Below are positions 7,288 to 16,496 of a stretch of 61,500 nt of DNA, piece by piece. Numbering within the stretch: the stretch's first letter is position 1; the number at the start of each line of letters is the position of its first letter. The notes under the pieces are model-generated. The model did not search any database and was not told the DNA's origin. It saw only the letters and a program-made list of their open reading frames with translations. A program made the position numbers and the translations under genes. Origin of the DNA: an uncultured Flavobacteriales bacterium (GTDB lineage Bacteria > Bacteroidota > Bacteroidia > Flavobacteriales_D > Crocinitomicaceae); the NCBI GenBank assembly GCA_903945495.1, contig CAJAVU010000026.1, positions 1 to 61,500 on the forward strand, in the 5' to 3' direction.

Positions 7288-9096
7288 TTAGTGCGCATGT
7301 GACCCTGCATCATCCAACGATACTCCTTGCTTACGTAAGATTCGGCCAACAACAAAAGCAAAAAGCGTTAAATATAAAAAGCAGAATCCACCGATGATAA
7401 ATGAAAATTGAATTCCTAATACATCCGATAATTTCCCTTGAATTGGAGGGATAATCGCTCCTCCTAAAATCATCATTACGAGAAAAGCAGAACCTTGTGC
7501 TTGATATTTTCCAAGTCCAGCCAATGAAAGTGAGAAAATGGATGGCCACATAATTGAACAAAACAATCCACACGACAAGAATGCGTAAATAGCAATTGTA
7601 CCTGTTGTATTAATTCCGACTAAAATTGCAATGACTCCTAAAATACCAAAAACACTCAAAGTTAATGCTGGTTTGTCGTTGGTTACAATAAATGCGATTA
7701 ATTGAATCACAACACAAGCAATGTACCAATACAAAGCTTCAATTGAATAACCTGATATCCATGTTAGACCTAGTACAAGACCAAATGCGGCAATTGGAAC
7801 GATGATTTTTAAGCGCATTTTCATTTTTTCAGATAAATCAAAGGCATTGATGGCGCCAGACCAACGTCCGATCATTAAACTTCCCCAGAACATGGCGATA
7901 TATGGTGCAATTTGCGAAGAACTGTGTGAGCCAAATGATTTTTGCTTCAACAATTCACCTAAATTACTTCCGACTGCAACTTCAACACCAACGTAAACAA
8001 AAATGGCTAGCATTCCCAATGATAATTGAGGATAACGCATAGCTCCCCAACCAGTTTGTTGTTTACTTCCGCGGAAAAATGCAAAGAAAATTCCTGCAAG
8101 AATCACCAACAATCCAGCGCTCAACCACATTAATCGGTTCTTTTCTAAAGGCTCTTTCAGTAGTTGAACATCTGATTTAATTTCTGTTATTTCGTGTTGA
8201 TATTGATGGTGATTTAAAATGATTTCAGCTGAATTTTTCTTCGTCGCGTCGAATACGGTATCCATTTTCGCGATTGAATCACATTCTTGCTCTAATTGGG
8301 TTATTTTAATGGCTGATTCGCTTTTATAACTGCTGAAAACAGGTATGAAACAAATTGCAAGGAACAAGGTCATTACTAACAACGTCAACATTGCTTTTGG
8401 TGATTTTTCTAATGGTTCACTCGCTGTTTCTTCAACTAACTTTCCGTCAGGAAGATTTTTTGAAAGCGCAAATAATGCTGAAACTCCAACGAACAACATT
8501 CCAACACACGCATAAAGAATAATCACTTTTGTCAGTGATAAGGATTTGATCATGTCATCACTGATTGCAGCAGAAGTTCCAAATAAAGCCAAAGCAACAA
8601 TCAAAGGTCCAATGGTTGTTCCAAGACTATTGATTGCTCCTCCAAAGCTGATACGATTTCCGCCAGTGCGCTCGTCTCCAATTAATATCATAAATGGATT
8701 CGCAGAAGTTTGTTGCAAGGAAAACCCTAAAGCAACAATGAATAATCCAAGTAACATTCCTGGGAATAAATTAGCATAAACCGAAACAATCATCGTTGCA
8801 GCACCAAACGCTGAAAACAATAATCCGTATACGATACTTTTTTTGTAACCCCATCGAGCAACATAATCTTTACCGAATGCAGAACTAAGAATGAATAATA
8901 ACAAGGCGCCTAAGTAATAGGCCAAATAAAATGCAAAATCAATTAATTGACTTTGAAATTGATCCAAATGAAAGTAATTTTTACAAAATGGAATGAAAAC
9001 ACTGTTTCCAGCCGCAATAAATCCCCAGAAAAAGAAAACACTGGATAGTGTAGCCAAAGCATTGTAATTTGTTGTTGGTTGTTGTTCGTTTTGCAT
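7288..9096 (-). CDS. FucP/GluP-like MFS sugar transporter with an inserted coiled-coil hairpin
   Basis: The 602-residue protein is a polytopic membrane protein of the fucose/glucose-galactose permease branch of the major facilitator superfamily, which brings monosaccharides in with protons or Na+. The N-terminal half has the family-typical FFFWGFIAAGNSVFIPFCKNYF and QQTSANPFMILIG. The C-terminal half has MFWGSLMIGRWSGA and GGAIIPPIQGKLSD. Between the halves (about residues 230-345) is an insert of two extra membrane helices joined by a charged, probably coiled-coil loop of about 65 residues; this explains the length, since the family is usually near 430. The gene diverges from the glucan operon at 9299 and shares its palindromic operator, so it probably imports the glucose released from beta-glucan. 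Confidence 0.85.
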   Translation of the reverse strand: MQNEQQPTTNYNALATLSSVFFFWGFIAAGNSVFIPFCKNYFHLDQFQSQLIDFAFYLAYYLGALLLFILSSAFGKDYVARWGYKKSIVYGLLFSAFGAATMIVSVYANLFPGMLLGLFIVALGFSLQQTSANPFMILIGDERTGGNRISFGGAINSLGTTIGPLIVALALFGTSAAISDDMIKSLSLTKVIILYACVGMLFVGVSALFALSKNLPDGKLVEETASEPLEKSPKAMLTLLVMTLFLAICFIPVFSSYKSESAIKITQLEQECDSIAKMDTVFDATKKNSAEIILNHHQYQHEITEIKSDVQLLKEPLEKNRLMWLSAGLLVILAGIFFAFFRGSKQQTGWGAMRYPQLSLGMLAIFVYVGVEVAVGSNLGELLKQKSFGSHSSSQIAPYIAMFWGSLMIGRWSGAINAFDLSEKMKMRLKIIVPIAAFGLVLGLTWISGYSIEALYWYIACVVIQLIAFIVTNDKPALTLSVFGILGVIAILVGINTTGTIAIYAFLSCGLFCSIMWPSIFSLSLAGLGKYQAQGSAFLVMMILGGAIIPPIQGKLSDVLGIQFSFIIGGFCFLYLTLFAFVVGRILRKQGVSLDDAGSHAH

Positions 9097-9234
9097 GTTT
9101 TTAGATTTAAGATTAAACCATTTTATTCGTTAACTGTTCTTCCTTATATTTATAAAACTTCGTATTCCATTTTTAGTCCACTAAAATTGTGTAATTGTGA
9201 AGTTTAAGTTGTGAAAATTAAAAATAAATTTTAA

Positions 9235-9253
9235 TATTGTACAAATTACAATA
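9235..9253. promoter_or_regulatory. Palindromic operator TATTGTA-CAAAT-TACAATA (site 1)
   Basis: This is a perfect 7-5-7 inverted repeat in the divergent region between the MFS transporter and the glycosidase operon. It ends 45 bases before the ATG at 9299, and a -7 like box TACATTTA lies just downstream at 9263-9270, so a bound protein would cover the -33 region. The same palindrome is at 19641-19659 and, with one mismatch, at 22763-22781. The likely binder is the NUDIX regulator encoded at 19706. Confidence 0.7.
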
Positions 9254-9298
9254 AGTTAATATTACATTTAGTTTAAATCTTCAATAAAAACGAGCCGA

Positions 9299-10633
9299 AT
9301 GATTAAAACTTTCTTGTTTGTCCTATTGTCTTTAGCTTGGTTGTTACCATCCAATTTGCATGCGCAAGTTCGAAAAGTTACGATTACGAAAGAAAGTAGT
9401 AAGTGGCAACTGCGCGTAAATAATGAGCCGTTTTATATTCGAGGTGCCGGAGGAACGGTACAAATGGATGCTGTTGTAGCGTGTGGAGGGAATACAATTC
9501 GAACGTGGGGAATCGAAAACGCACAGTCAATTCTTGATGAAGCTGAAAAAAAGGGTTTAAAAGTAATGCTTGGACTTTGGGTTCAGCACGAGCGCCATGG
9601 TTTTGATTACAACGATCAAGAAAAAATTAAGAATCAATTAGAAGGATTTCGCATCGCAGTTCGAAAATACAAAGATCATCCAGCTTTACTGATGTGGGGA
9701 GTTGGAAATGAGTATGAATTAGAATATTCGAACACGAAAGTATGGGCTGCGGTGAACGATATCGCGAAAATGGTTCACGAAGAAGATAAAAATCATCCAA
9801 CGTCAACGGTTACTGCTGGGACAAATGCTGAGAAATTGAATTTTGTTCAAACGGTGTTAACCGAAGTCGATATTTATGGAATTAATACCTACGGAGACAT
9901 TGAATCCGTAAAAAGTGTTTTGACGAATGGAAATTATTCGGGTGCATACATGATTACTGAGTGGGGACCAAATGGACACTGGGAATCTCCGAAAACGATT
10001 TGGGGAATGTCAATTGAACAAACAAGTTCTGAAAAAGCAGCTGTTTATTTAAAAAGATATCAAACGTGTATAGCTGCAGATAGCGCTCAATGTATTGGTT
10101 CATTTGCCTTTTTATGGGGACAAAAACAAGAATACACAAGTACGTGGTATGGACTTTTTAACGAAGATGGAATTCCAACCGAAGCGATTGATGAATTGAC
10201 GTATTGCTGGTCCGGTGCATACCCAACAAATAGAGCTCCTAGTGTTGATTCCATTTATTTCAATGAAAAGAAATTAGCGCCTAATTGTATTGTTAAAGCC
10301 AATACAAGCTATTCATTCGAACTTTTTGCAACAGATTTAAATAAGGATAAACTCAATTATACGTGGGAACTTTATCCAGAAAGCACCGATTTAAAATCAG
10401 GGGGAGATGCTGAAATGAAGCCACCGATTATCAATGGTAGGTTAAAAGGAAAAAATCAAGCCCAGGTGCAATTGAAGGCTCCGCTAAAAGAAGGACGTTA
10501 TCGCCTTTTTGTAAAAGTTTTTGATGGTGAAAAATTAGCGTACATGAACATTCCCTTCTATGTGGAACCAACGAATGATTCAGACCGAATTCATTTTAAA
10601 GAACAAACCTTAAAATCGTTCGATGAAGAATAA
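9299..10633 (+). CDS. Clan GH-A glycoside hydrolase (GH2-like TIM barrel), secreted
   Basis: The 444-residue product has a signal peptide (cleavage near ALA-like LHA-Q at 22-23), a TIM barrel over residues 25-305 and a C-terminal Ig-like domain (315-430). Catalytic residues fit clan GH-A: Glu138 in GVGNEYE as acid/base after strand 4, and Glu221 in MITEWGPNGHW as nucleophile after strand 7. The opening strands (NNEPFYIRGAGG, GGNTIRTWG) resemble the catalytic domain of GH2, but the usual GH2 sandwich domains are missing. The exact family is open; with GH16 and GH3 nearby, an endo-beta-glucanase such as GH158 is possible. It is the first gene of the operon and overlaps the next by 11 bases. Confidence 0.8.
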   Translation: MIKTFLFVLLSLAWLLPSNLHAQVRKVTITKESSKWQLRVNNEPFYIRGAGGTVQMDAVVACGGNTIRTWGIENAQSILDEAEKKGLKVMLGLWVQHERHGFDYNDQEKIKNQLEGFRIAVRKYKDHPALLMWGVGNEYELEYSNTKVWAAVNDIAKMVHEEDKNHPTSTVTAGTNAEKLNFVQTVLTEVDIYGINTYGDIESVKSVLTNGNYSGAYMITEWGPNGHWESPKTIWGMSIEQTSSEKAAVYLKRYQTCIAADSAQCIGSFAFLWGQKQEYTSTWYGLFNEDGIPTEAIDELTYCWSGAYPTNRAPSVDSIYFNEKKLAPNCIVKANTSYSFELFATDLNKDKLNYTWELYPESTDLKSGGDAEMKPPIINGRLKGKNQAQVQLKAPLKEGRYRLFVKVFDGEKLAYMNIPFYVEPTNDSDRIHFKEQTLKSFDEE

Positions 10634-12470
10634 ATTAAAACCTATCATTCTTACCGTACTTGGATTCGCTTCGCTGAATCTACAGGCTCAGTTGATCGAT
10701 TCTTCAGCGTTTGAACCGAAGAATAGTGGACTTTTCCCAAAGAAAATGCAAGCTACTATGAATACCATTACGGTGTCAGGTTATTACCGTTTCTTGGGTT
10801 GTTACACGCAGATGAAAGACCAATATCCTGAATTTGGGGATGTGAAAAACCGTGTCTTTCTGGGAGATGACAGTAATATTCCTCAGTTGATGTTGACCAT
10901 TGGAGGACGTCCGAGTAAAACAACTTCATTTTCAACAGATTTGTATTTGTGGACGCCGATGTCAGGAAGTGAAACGGATTATGTGAAAGGCTTAAATTTG
11001 GGTGTGAATCTAACTGGGACGCATTCAACAAAATATGGAACCTTTAGTGTGAAAACAGGTGGAATTCATTGGTATACAATTAGTCCTTTTACATTTGCTT
11101 CAAATACAGGTTACAACCGTTTCAGTGTTTTTGAGCGCAATCCGTGGGATCCTGCGATGAAAACGGTTTACGATCGTTACCACAAGTTTTACTCAGATGG
11201 AGCCTTAACGCAAGATACGCGATGGGGACAACAAGCATTTCAAGGATTTATTCTCGATGGAGTTCGTTTGCCAAAACAATTTTCGTTCGCTTACATGTAT
11301 GGTAAATCGCAATTTAATGGCGGGGCTTTGCCAACTCCAAATGCATTAATGGCTGGGAAAATCAAAAAAGAGTTCAGGAATAATTTCGTGAGCGTCAATG
11401 CGATTTCAAGTAAAACGTATACGGATAGTTTGGCGCGTTTGGCATTGGGATATAATTTAGTGACGTCCGAATTTAAACTGATCTGGAAAGAAATGCAGTT
11501 GTTAGGTGAAGTCGGAACTGGAAATTATTTTAGTCCAACAGCCACAGGGAAATGGGGAGAAGCCTTGGATTTAAAACTGCAATTTTCAAAAGAGTGGACA
11601 CATTTCCCACTTGAAGTACGCTATTTTCAAATTAGTCCAAATGTCATTAACAACAATGGTGTGTTTTGGAATTCATCAATTCAAGAATACAATGACAATT
11701 TTACAGGAGAACCAACTCCAGGTAGTCAAACTTCCTTAATTCCATTTGCGAGTTCGCTTGTTTCGATTGGTCAAATGACGAACAATCGCCGCGGTGTGAT
11801 TTTAAACATGGACATGGCGTTTAAAAAACATAAGTTAACCATCGGCTACAGTGCAGCAAGTGAATTAGTCGCGTTGTCCGATAAAATAACCTACGGACAT
11901 CCTGCGAATAATTTAGCATTGTCCAGATTTTGGCGTTGGGGCTTTCCAGCAGGAGTGGGGCCTTACGGAAATGTAAACAAGATTTATCGAGGTATTTATG
12001 AAACGGTTCAAATTACAGATTCAATCACTGCAAAAGGATTCAATTCATTGGAAATTAGTTACAAAACGGAGTTTAAACTGTTTGGAAAGGATATGTTGGT
12101 ATTTTATTTGGGAGGAATGCACAGTGTTCAATCGAAATTTTCGCCTTTACCGAAGTACTCAAAAGCAGCTTATTTGCAATCTTACAACAATCAGTTAGAG
12201 TTTTATTATTTACTGTTCCCGAAAGTAATTGTTTCGAATTACCTTGGCTATGATCGCATTTTAGCAAATGATCAAACTCTATTAGATGTCGTTACGAATA
12301 AAGCGAAAAATCAAGAAGGGTTCTCGTATGCGATTGGGCTTGATTTGCAATTAGCAAAAAACACAGGACTCTACATAAAACATCGCTGGATGAACTATCA
12401 AGACCGTAGTTTTTCACTTGATCATTACAATGGAACAGAAACAACAGTTGAACTTAAAATCTACTTTTAA
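10623..12470 (+). CDS. Porin-like outer-membrane beta-barrel protein of the glucan operon
   Basis: The 615-residue product begins with a signal peptide (MKNKLKPIILTVLGFASLNLQA-Q). It is made almost wholly of alternating amphipathic strands with many aromatic residues (ITVSGYYRFLGCYTQ, FSVKTGGIHWYTISPF) and ends in TTVELKIYF, the C-terminal Phe expected of an outer-membrane barrel. There is no TonB box or plug domain, so it is not SusC-like. The start codon lies inside the end of the hydrolase gene (11-base overlap), which indicates translational coupling. It probably forms a pore for oligosaccharides or binds them; that role is inferred from context only. Confidence 0.75.
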   Translation: MKNKLKPIILTVLGFASLNLQAQLIDSSAFEPKNSGLFPKKMQATMNTITVSGYYRFLGCYTQMKDQYPEFGDVKNRVFLGDDSNIPQLMLTIGGRPSKTTSFSTDLYLWTPMSGSETDYVKGLNLGVNLTGTHSTKYGTFSVKTGGIHWYTISPFTFASNTGYNRFSVFERNPWDPAMKTVYDRYHKFYSDGALTQDTRWGQQAFQGFILDGVRLPKQFSFAYMYGKSQFNGGALPTPNALMAGKIKKEFRNNFVSVNAISSKTYTDSLARLALGYNLVTSEFKLIWKEMQLLGEVGTGNYFSPTATGKWGEALDLKLQFSKEWTHFPLEVRYFQISPNVINNNGVFWNSSIQEYNDNFTGEPTPGSQTSLIPFASSLVSIGQMTNNRRGVILNMDMAFKKHKLTIGYSAASELVALSDKITYGHPANNLALSRFWRWGFPAGVGPYGNVNKIYRGIYETVQITDSITAKGFNSLEISYKTEFKLFGKDMLVFYLGGMHSVQSKFSPLPKYSKAAYLQSYNNQLEFYYLLFPKVIVSNYLGYDRILANDQTLLDVVTNKAKNQEGFSYAIGLDLQLAKNTGLYIKHRWMNYQDRSFSLDHYNGTETTVELKIYF

Positions 12471-12471
12471 A

Positions 12472-14163
12472 ATGAAATATATCTTAACATTCTGTCTAAC
12501 GATTTGTGCATTTACTTCTTTTTCACAGGAAGATAAAAAAGTGCAGTTTGTTGGAGGAGCGCGTTCTATTATTTCGAATGCTGATTTTAGTTCAGATCAA
12601 GAAGATACAGTAACGAGTCGTAAAAATTCTGGTGGATATGCATTGATTGATTTAGGCTTTAAAATAAATCCGAATGCGTCAACTGAGATTCTTGGAATGG
12701 TGCGTATTAAAAATGCATTTGGAGGATTTTGGGGAAGTGGTGTAACGTTCGATGTTCGTCAACTCTATGTAAAAGGAGTTGTAAAGAATGCCTTACGTTA
12801 TCAAATTGGTAACATTGATTACAAATTGACACCGTATACTTTTTACAATCACAATGCTGACTTATTGGTGCAATCTAGTTCAGTTTTGAAGATAAAAGAA
12901 GAAGTACTGAACTACGAATCGTTCTATAAAAACAATACTTGGCGTCAACAAGGTGCAGCAATTGATTTTGCACTTCAATTTCCGAAAGCAGTAGATGAAA
13001 TTAAAGTAAATGCCTTCATTACGCGTTTGAACCCGAGTAATTTGGGTAATATCCTTGAGCGCTTGTACGGTGGAGGAAATGTGATTTTTACCCAAAGTAA
13101 ATACCTTACGCTAGGATTTAACCATGTAAGTATTTTCGATTTAAAAAACACTGCTGTGAATGAGAATGCTTATCGCAACAATGTGAGCTCCGTTAATTAT
13201 AAAGCGACGCTTGATTTGAAAAAGCACATTTTTGGCATTAGCGGTGAATCTGGGTTTTCGTCGAGTGCACTTAGTTTAGACACAACAGGCGGTTTGAAGG
13301 ATTATTTCATTAATGTTCAAGCGAATTATCAGCACAAACAATCAGGTTTAAAAGCACACCTTGGATACATGGATAATGGAGCTGATTTCAGAAGTTTTGG
13401 TGCTCAAAGTAAACGAGTTGATTTCAACCAACTGAATAACTTCTACGAACGTTATACCAATGATCAAATTATTCGACCGTTGTCAAATTATGACTTATAC
13501 AATGATCCAACACTATATTCTAATTCAATAACTACAGGTATCATGGCGTATAATCCGGCCGTAAATAATGTTTTACCATATGGAATTGCAACGTTCAATC
13601 GCAGAGGTTTATTTGCTGGATTAACGGTTTCAAACAAAAAGGAAAGCATCAAGCTAGATGCGAAATATTATCGATTAGGTGAAGTGCGCGGACAAGGAAC
13701 AACAAAATTGAGAAACTTTAATTCAGTGAATGCTAATTTGGAATTCAATTTCTCAAAGATGTTTAATTGGAAAAAAGAGCAAAAATTGACTGCAGGATAT
13801 GCCTTCCAAGATACCAAAAGAACAAGTGATTTTTCCTTCGAACAAATTGCATTGAAATCAACAACCTTGAATTTAGGTTTAGAAATGGAATTGGTGGATG
13901 ATTTATACTTATTAGCGAATAGTTATTATTTCAAAAGCAAAGGAAATGAGTCGATGCCTGTTCGAAACGCTGAAGGTGATATCATCAACTATACGGCAAT
14001 GAACATTAGTGGTGAAGAATTATGTTTAGCAGGAGGATTGAAATACAATTTCACTCCATCGATTTACCTTGCAGCAATTTATGAAAGCAATACGAATTCC
14101 TTCAGTTCTGTGAGTTCGTACCGTTATAATCAGTTTTATATTTACTACATCATGAAATTTTAA
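12472..14163 (+). CDS. Second beta-barrel outer-membrane protein of the glucan operon
   Basis: The start chosen is the ATG at 12472, one base after the TAA of the previous gene, because it opens a clear signal peptide (MKYILTFCLTICAFTSFS-Q). The frame is open 18 codons further upstream, but those codons are read inside the preceding gene. The 563-residue product has barrel strands throughout (GYALIDLGFKINPN, FDVRQLYVKGVVKNALRYQIGNIDYKL) and ends QFYIYYIMKF with a terminal Phe. It shows no TonB box. It differs in sequence from the barrel at 10623, so the two may handle different steps or glucan sizes. Function is inferred from the operon. Confidence 0.75.
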   Translation: MKYILTFCLTICAFTSFSQEDKKVQFVGGARSIISNADFSSDQEDTVTSRKNSGGYALIDLGFKINPNASTEILGMVRIKNAFGGFWGSGVTFDVRQLYVKGVVKNALRYQIGNIDYKLTPYTFYNHNADLLVQSSSVLKIKEEVLNYESFYKNNTWRQQGAAIDFALQFPKAVDEIKVNAFITRLNPSNLGNILERLYGGGNVIFTQSKYLTLGFNHVSIFDLKNTAVNENAYRNNVSSVNYKATLDLKKHIFGISGESGFSSSALSLDTTGGLKDYFINVQANYQHKQSGLKAHLGYMDNGADFRSFGAQSKRVDFNQLNNFYERYTNDQIIRPLSNYDLYNDPTLYSNSITTGIMAYNPAVNNVLPYGIATFNRRGLFAGLTVSNKKESIKLDAKYYRLGEVRGQGTTKLRNFNSVNANLEFNFSKMFNWKKEQKLTAGYAFQDTKRTSDFSFEQIALKSTTLNLGLEMELVDDLYLLANSYYFKSKGNESMPVRNAEGDIINYTAMNISGEELCLAGGLKYNFTPSIYLAAIYESNTNSFSSVSSYRYNQFYIYYIMKF

Positions 14164-14166
14164 AGT

Positions 14167-15168
14167 ATGAAAAAATATCTTTTTTTAATCGTTCTTGGTT
14201 TGGGGCTAGTTGCTTGTCGCAAAGATGAAGTGAATCAATTTGATGGACCTTCTTTACAAGATTTAAATGGTGCTTTTGTAATCATCAATAGTTTACAAGC
14301 AAGTCAAGATTCTGTTGATTTTGCTGCTGGAGAAAGCGTTTATTTCACAGCTGATTTATCGAAAACGAGTGCTTGGAAAATTACGATCACTGGGCAAACG
14401 AGTGGAGCAGTAAAAGAAATTACTGGTTTAAGTAGTTCAATTGATGTGAGCCAAAGTTTGTGGACTGGAACCACGACCAACTTGCCAATTTTCAAGGCTG
14501 AAATGTGTAAGGTCGATTTAACCTTTACGAATGAGCCTGATACGTTGACGGTGTTTGTTAAAGTATTGGCCCCGAAAACGAATGCTGGATTTTTGATTTC
14601 AGATTTTGAATCAGGATTCAATGGAGGTTGGACATCATTCGTGCAAGCAGGCGCGAATATGGACTTTCAAATTAAATCGGATGGTTCAGCGCCTGAAGGT
14701 AATTCGTATTACAACATGGCAGGAATAGTTGATTGGGATTGGTTAATAGGTTTAGTGAATTTCAATGCGAGTGCATATGGCGCTTCGACCTTTCCGTTGT
14801 CATCAAATCCAAATAACGTTTATTTTAATGTTATGATGTATGGAGAACCTGGCTTGAACAATACATTGGTGTTATTTCAGTTCGAAGAAGATGAAAATGG
14901 AGATGGAGCATTTACCGCTGCTTCGGAAGATATGTATTCACTTCAAGTAACAGTGGATTGGGTTGGTTGGAAAATGGTTAGCATTAAATACAGCGATATT
15001 CCTTGTTTAGTGAATGGCTCTCCAGCAGCTCCAAATGGTGAAGGAACGCATCAATCGAATAAAATCAAAACGATTAATATGCTTCATTTGGCGAATCCAG
15101 TTTCAGGTTACGCTAAAGCTAAATTGGATTACATGATTTTTACTGAAAATGCACCTTTGAATCCTTAA
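14167..15168 (+). CDS. Surface lipoprotein, probable glycan-binding protein
   Basis: The 333-residue product has a lipoprotein signal peptide with the lipobox LVAC (Cys17) followed by RKDE. Residues 30-140 look like an Ig/PKD-type domain (FAAGESVYFTADLSKTSAWKITITGQ). Residues 142-330 form a carbohydrate-binding jelly roll that opens ISDFESGFNGGWTSF and closes INMLHLANPVSGYAKAKLDYMIFTE, the style of CBM11/CBM-like domains that follow Ig domains in Bacteroidota surface glycan-binding proteins. It lies 3 bases after the barrel gene. It probably holds beta-glucan at the cell surface in place of SusD/SusE; that role is inferred. Confidence 0.7.
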   Translation: MKKYLFLIVLGLGLVACRKDEVNQFDGPSLQDLNGAFVIINSLQASQDSVDFAAGESVYFTADLSKTSAWKITITGQTSGAVKEITGLSSSIDVSQSLWTGTTTNLPIFKAEMCKVDLTFTNEPDTLTVFVKVLAPKTNAGFLISDFESGFNGGWTSFVQAGANMDFQIKSDGSAPEGNSYYNMAGIVDWDWLIGLVNFNASAYGASTFPLSSNPNNVYFNVMMYGEPGLNNTLVLFQFEEDENGDGAFTAASEDMYSLQVTVDWVGWKMVSIKYSDIPCLVNGSPAAPNGEGTHQSNKIKTINMLHLANPVSGYAKAKLDYMIFTENAPLNP

Positions 15169-15171
15169 GCT

Positions 15172-16431
15172 ATGAAATTAATTTTTAGCTGTTTTTTGAT
15201 AATTTCAACACTATCGTTTGGTCAAGATTCCATTCAAAAGTTCGTTAAATTAAAAGAAGTTACAGTCATGCCCAAGCGGAAAATAGTTAAACCGCTTTCG
15301 CTTTATGACGAAGAGGTTGCACAAGTATATTCCATAAAAGGTTTTGATCAGCTGGTTATATTTGATAATGATTTATCGGAAGAGGTTTGGTCTACAAAAA
15401 ATGTGAATTGCGTTGATTTGACATTAAAAACAGATGTGAAAGACACTTTCTTGCAGGTAAAATGGAACAAAGATCAAGATGGATGTGATTGGGTTGGAAT
15501 GGGCTATGGTTGGGATATGTGGACAGGCAAAGATATGGCAGCAGTTCGAGATACACTAGCGATTCAACTTTTGGTTCGTTCAACGACTAAACCATTTACA
15601 AACATTCCCTGGGCTTTTGGATTTGAAGATTATTCGGGAAACCAAGCTTGGTTGGGGTATAATAAATCATTTTTATTAGCAAAAGAAATTGGAACCGATT
15701 GGACAAAAGTGGAAATTCCGATGTCGCTTTTCCCATTTGAGGAGAATGATTTTGATTTGTTCAATGTGAAACAATTAATTGTGCAGTTGTTTTCTGAAGG
15801 AACGATTGAAATCAACTCAATTCAACTTGTTCCTTTTTCTCGAAAATTGAAGGAGGAAATAAGTGTTTCACCAAGCAAAACTACTATTAAAATTGATGGA
15901 GAATCCTCTGATTGGAAAACATCAGAATTCATTAAAATTATTGGTGGACATCAAATGGCTCTGCATTATACTTCTGATGTTTTATACATTGGTGTGCATG
16001 TAAATGATTCTTCAGCACTGAAAAATGTTAATAAAGGAGCGGATTTATGGAAAGGTGATGCTGTTGAAATTGCTTTTGCAACAAACACAGAAGCAGATGA
16101 AAAACGCAATTATTATTTACTGAGTGATCAGCACATTGGTATTAATTGTGGGGCTGAAACGTACGCATGGGATTTCAAACGAAATACAGCATTAAACTCA
16201 CTCAACTATAAGTTAAAACGTGAAGAAAATGGTTATTTCATAGAATTAGCACTTCCGGTTAAAGAATTTTATTCAACTAGTTTGATGAACGGAACAACCC
16301 TGGGTTTTGAATTGGCAATTGATTTAGGATCTGAAGCAAATGTTCGCAAGCAACAAGATCGATGGAATAGCGCCTCTGCGGAAGGGTTTCATTTATCACC
16401 AAGTAAATGGGGGAGAATTCGATTGAATTAG
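15172..16431 (+). CDS. Secreted protein with two carbohydrate-binding jelly rolls (second CBM9-like)
   Basis: The 419-residue product carries a signal peptide (MKLIFSCFLIISTLSFG-Q). Residues 55-225 form a jelly roll of the CBM11-like type (FDNDLSEEVWSTKNVNCVDLTLK ... INSIQLVPFS). Residues 235-418 match a CBM9/DOMON-like sugar-binding domain: IDGESSDW at the start, LYIGVHVNDSS, DLWKGDAVEIAF and the closing WGRIRLN. No catalytic motif is visible. It is the last gene of the glucan operon, 3 bases behind the lipoprotein gene, and is followed by a strong terminator. It probably binds glucan in the periplasm or at the surface. Confidence 0.75.
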   Translation: MKLIFSCFLIISTLSFGQDSIQKFVKLKEVTVMPKRKIVKPLSLYDEEVAQVYSIKGFDQLVIFDNDLSEEVWSTKNVNCVDLTLKTDVKDTFLQVKWNKDQDGCDWVGMGYGWDMWTGKDMAAVRDTLAIQLLVRSTTKPFTNIPWAFGFEDYSGNQAWLGYNKSFLLAKEIGTDWTKVEIPMSLFPFEENDFDLFNVKQLIVQLFSEGTIEINSIQLVPFSRKLKEEISVSPSKTTIKIDGESSDWKTSEFIKIIGGHQMALHYTSDVLYIGVHVNDSSALKNVNKGADLWKGDAVEIAFATNTEADEKRNYYLLSDQHIGINCGAETYAWDFKRNTALNSLNYKLKREENGYFIELALPVKEFYSTSLMNGTTLGFELAIDLGSEANVRKQQDRWNSASAEGFHLSPSKWGRIRLN

Positions 16432-16451
16432 AAAACGAAATTTTATGCATA

Positions 16452-16487
16452 AAAAAATGGCCAAAATTACTTTTGGCCATTTTTTAT
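16452..16487. terminator. Bidirectional rho-independent terminator
   Basis: The arms AAAAAATGGCCAAAA (16452-16466) and TTTTGGCCATTTTTT (16471-16485) are perfectly complementary around a 4-base loop and give U-tracts in both directions. It lies between the convergent ends of the CBM9-like gene (16431) and the GH16 gene (16497) and serves both. Confidence 0.9.
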
Positions 16488-16496
16488 TTTTAGGTA

